NCBI GenBank assembly: GCA_005223375.1
Contig: RXOD01004542.1
Span: 1-20,780 of the forward strand
Reading direction: 5' to 3'
From: Amoebophrya sp. AT5.2
Taxonomy: Eukaryota; Sar; Dinophyceae; Syndiniales; Amoebophryaceae
Length of the DNA stretch: 20,780 nucleotides
Every line of letters starts with the position of its first letter. Position 1 is the stretch's first letter. The translations under genes and the position numbers were made by a program. Of this stretch, positions 18,684 to 20,780 are shown piece by piece. The notes beneath the pieces are model-generated. The model saw only the letters and a list, made by a program, of their open reading frames with translations. It made no database searches and was not told where the DNA came from.

Positions 18684-19380
18684 CTGTGGGCGGTCGACGC
18701 CGGGGTCGATGTCGCAGTCGGTCGCGGTCTTTCTCTCGTCGGCTTGGCCTGATAAAGGTACGATGGCCAACATGTCGTACTCGTATCGGACACAGAACTG
18801 GTTGAGAATAAAGGCGCTTCTAGTCTGAGCTTTGAAAAACGCACGACAGGAGCGGTGGGCATACTGTCTGAGTCCCGTGTACTATCCTGCCAATAGGCCC
18901 CCACACCAGGAGGAACTGCGTGCGGGCCGGTAACAGTTCTTCGTGAACAATTTGCTCAGCCGAGGCATGACCGGCAAGGAAGTGGTTGAAGGTGTTTTTT
19001 CGAAAAGAAAAATGCGTCAGTGCTGCTCCACGTAGCTACGCCGGCAGCACACTGACAGGAGCGTGAGCATGTGCGGCGATCTTGTTCGTTGCACCAAGTG
19101 AGAGCGTTGTGAGACGTCGTATTTGGAGCGTGTGCATCGATAATCGACGAGTAGGTTTTGCTTCGAGTTCGAGATAGGTTGCGAGTGCAAAACAACAGGT
19201 TTCAGCAGAAAGAACTAAAGGAGAGTATCTTCGAGCGACCGAGGAGCCACTGAATCAATTTCGCTTGAGCTGCTGTTCATTCTCATTAGTACTCGATCAC
19301 CACGCAACATATGCATCGTACTTAACGACAGGAGCGGATCATTGGAAGCCGAAGTATTTCAGTATAAGTAAGCAGAAAAA
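18684..19380 (+). other. Intergenic region, no gene seen
   Basis: This 0.7-kb gap lies between the EF-hand stop and the RSP4/6 start. Only short reverse-strand frames without recognisable features are open. No RNA gene or repeat is supported. Confidence 0.45.
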
Positions 19381-20711
19381 ATGCCGGAGGATTCGGAAAA
19401 GCTCCTGAAGGCGGCCGGCCCGGGCGTCTCGAAGCATCTCAAGGACCTCCTCAAAAAAATTGCCGCACACCCGCACGCAGACAAAGCGTACTAAAACTTT
19501 CGCACTTGAAATAGTGATGGATTGATAAAATAATATTTTATGTCTTTGAATACAGACACCAACACAGTAAAACGTACGAACGTAACAGTCAGTGGATCCT
19601 GATCCTTTTCATTCTACTACAAACAGGTTTCGCGCCCTGGAGGTCTACTCAAGGAATCTGAAGTTGGCGCCACCAAACAAGAAGTCAGCATGGGACCACA
19701 CCTTGACGGAGGAGGAGATCGGCTCAAAAACAGCGAACACAGACACTGTGAAGAAGGTTGCTGGCGACCCAAAAGACGAGGAGGGCGGGCTGCTGCGTCT
19801 TATTTCATACATTTGTATGTCGATCTCGATTGATTTTGATTTTCTTGTGTCTGTGCTGGAGCTGGATTTAGCTCCGGAAAAATTAAACGTCGTACCTTCA
19901 CACGAAAGATCGAATCCACCTGCTTTTCAGCAATCTGCGCGCTGCCGAACTTTCTCGACGAGAATGATGTGCTGAACTGGGCCGGTGTGGGCTTCAGCTC
20001 AGGGAAGGCCGCTGCCATCATGAACAGCCTCCGACACTTCGCGGCAACAACAGAAGGATTGAAGAAGGTACCTACGTTTTTAGTCTGAGGCTGCTGATAC
20101 GCATACGATATCATGATGATCATTTACTTATATACATTTACTCCTGTACTATCGTTGGCATGAACTGCAACACAACTCGACTACACCTGACTGTGGGGCT
20201 TTCTTTTTTAAATCAGGTACGGTTCTGGGGCAAGATCTTGGGTTCAGGCGCGGATTACTACGTCGCAGAAGGCCAGCTCGATGCACCAGGTGAGGAAGAT
20301 CCAGAAAACCCGGCCTTCGAGCCCCTCGGAACTGGCGCAAACACTTTTGCATACTGGGTACTACTTTATTCTTTCAACGTAGAGTCAGAGCACCAATGGA
20401 TTCGAATTCGGGCGGGGCGTCCCATCGGATCACCGCTTGGCGCTTGCATCAATCGAATTCAATTGCAGGTAACGAACTCCGTGACCACCCCCAACTGGGT
20501 ACGGCTCCCGGACACCACCCCGGAGAGTATCGCGGCTGCGCGAGGACTGAAGAAGGTTTTCACGGGCGACCTGGATGCCCCGGTAGTGACCGTCCCGTAC
20601 TTCGCTGCCAGCGAGAAGGTGCTGCTGCGCGCACAGATCGCACGAATTACAGCGGACACCGTACTGAACGTAAAGGGCTACCTCTTACAGCTCAAAAAAA
20701 TGCATTGTTAG
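19381..20711 (+). CDS. RSP4/6: Radial spoke head protein RSP4/6, 3' end not resolved
   Basis: RSP4/RSP6 form the head of axonemal radial spokes, which control dynein in motile flagella. Exons: 19381-19487, 19627-19814, 19931-20067, 20217-20357 and 20469 onward; introns 139, 116, 149 and 111 nt, all GT..AG with matching phases. The product starts MPEDSEKLLKAAGPG. Family blocks appear in order: DVLNWAGVGFSSGKAAAIM, VRFWGKILGSGADYYVAEG, GANTFAYW|VTNS, WVRLPDTTPESIAAARGLKKVFTGDLDAP, and LRAQIARITADT..VKGYL. The FTGDLDAP and RAQIARI blocks separate it from RSP9. Exon 5 as read meets TAG at 20711 after 271 residues, but the family's C-terminal segment is absent, so a further intron probably follows and the gene runs off the window. 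A gtaaag at 20670 is a possible donor, though it would remove the conserved KGY. Confidence 0.92.
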
Positions 20712-20780
20712 ACGCATCTTTTAAAAACGGCCGTTCCTTTTTTTGGCATGTTTTGGGCGTTTTTTGGCCTTATCACAAGG

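Noticed and set aside
1..20780. Spliced-leader relics, tRNA or rRNA genes, CRISPR arrays, transposase genes
   Set aside because: Looked for by eye because a dinoflagellate-like origin would make spliced-leader relics informative; none was seen. The reading was not exhaustive.

Overview
This window looks like nuclear DNA of a flagellated protist, most plausibly an alveolate on the dinoflagellate/syndinian side. The genes are broken by short spliceosomal introns (about 75-520 nt, GT..AG) and all lie head-to-tail on the + strand. One gene encodes a radial-spoke head protein, which implies motile flagella, and another an EF-hand protein of a kind common in dinoflagellates. The lineage is inferred from these traits; no rRNA or other marker is present. 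I rebuilt all gene models by hand, joining open frames at GT/AG sites that keep the reading phase. The starts chosen are true ATG codons.

Layout, left to right: (1) the 3' part of an unrecognised acidic protein (2-1042, one intron); (2) an intronless methyltransferase gene with a secretory N-terminus (1842-3623); (3) a four-exon, probably mitochondrial TPR protein (4206-6778); (4) a small two-exon protein with an internal domain duplication (7787-8374); (5) a four-exon membrane-anchored protein whose lumenal part is homologous to plant-type acetylornithine deacetylase (M20) but has lost the expected metal and catalytic residues (8895-11715); (6) SART1, a U4/U6.U5 tri-snRNP factor, in five or more exons (12639-15825); (7) a four-exon EF-hand protein (16642-18683); (8) the 5' part of a radial spoke head protein RSP4/6 (19381 to the window end). 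Between genes are gaps of roughly 0.5-1 kb with nothing I can assign, apart from a 21-bp minisatellite before gene 7.

The genes do not form a pathway; splicing, flagella, calcium binding and metabolism-like functions are mixed, as expected of a eukaryotic gene array. The most striking signal is in the introns. SART1 intron 1 and EF-hand intron 2 carry two diverged copies of the same ~150-nt element in the same orientation, each flanked by its own locus-specific direct repeat. This is the pattern of a mobile intron-creating (introner-like) element. SART1 intron 2 carries a decoy copy of the next exon's start, ending in a stop. Donor sites across the window favour GTAC over the usual GTAAG/GTGAG.
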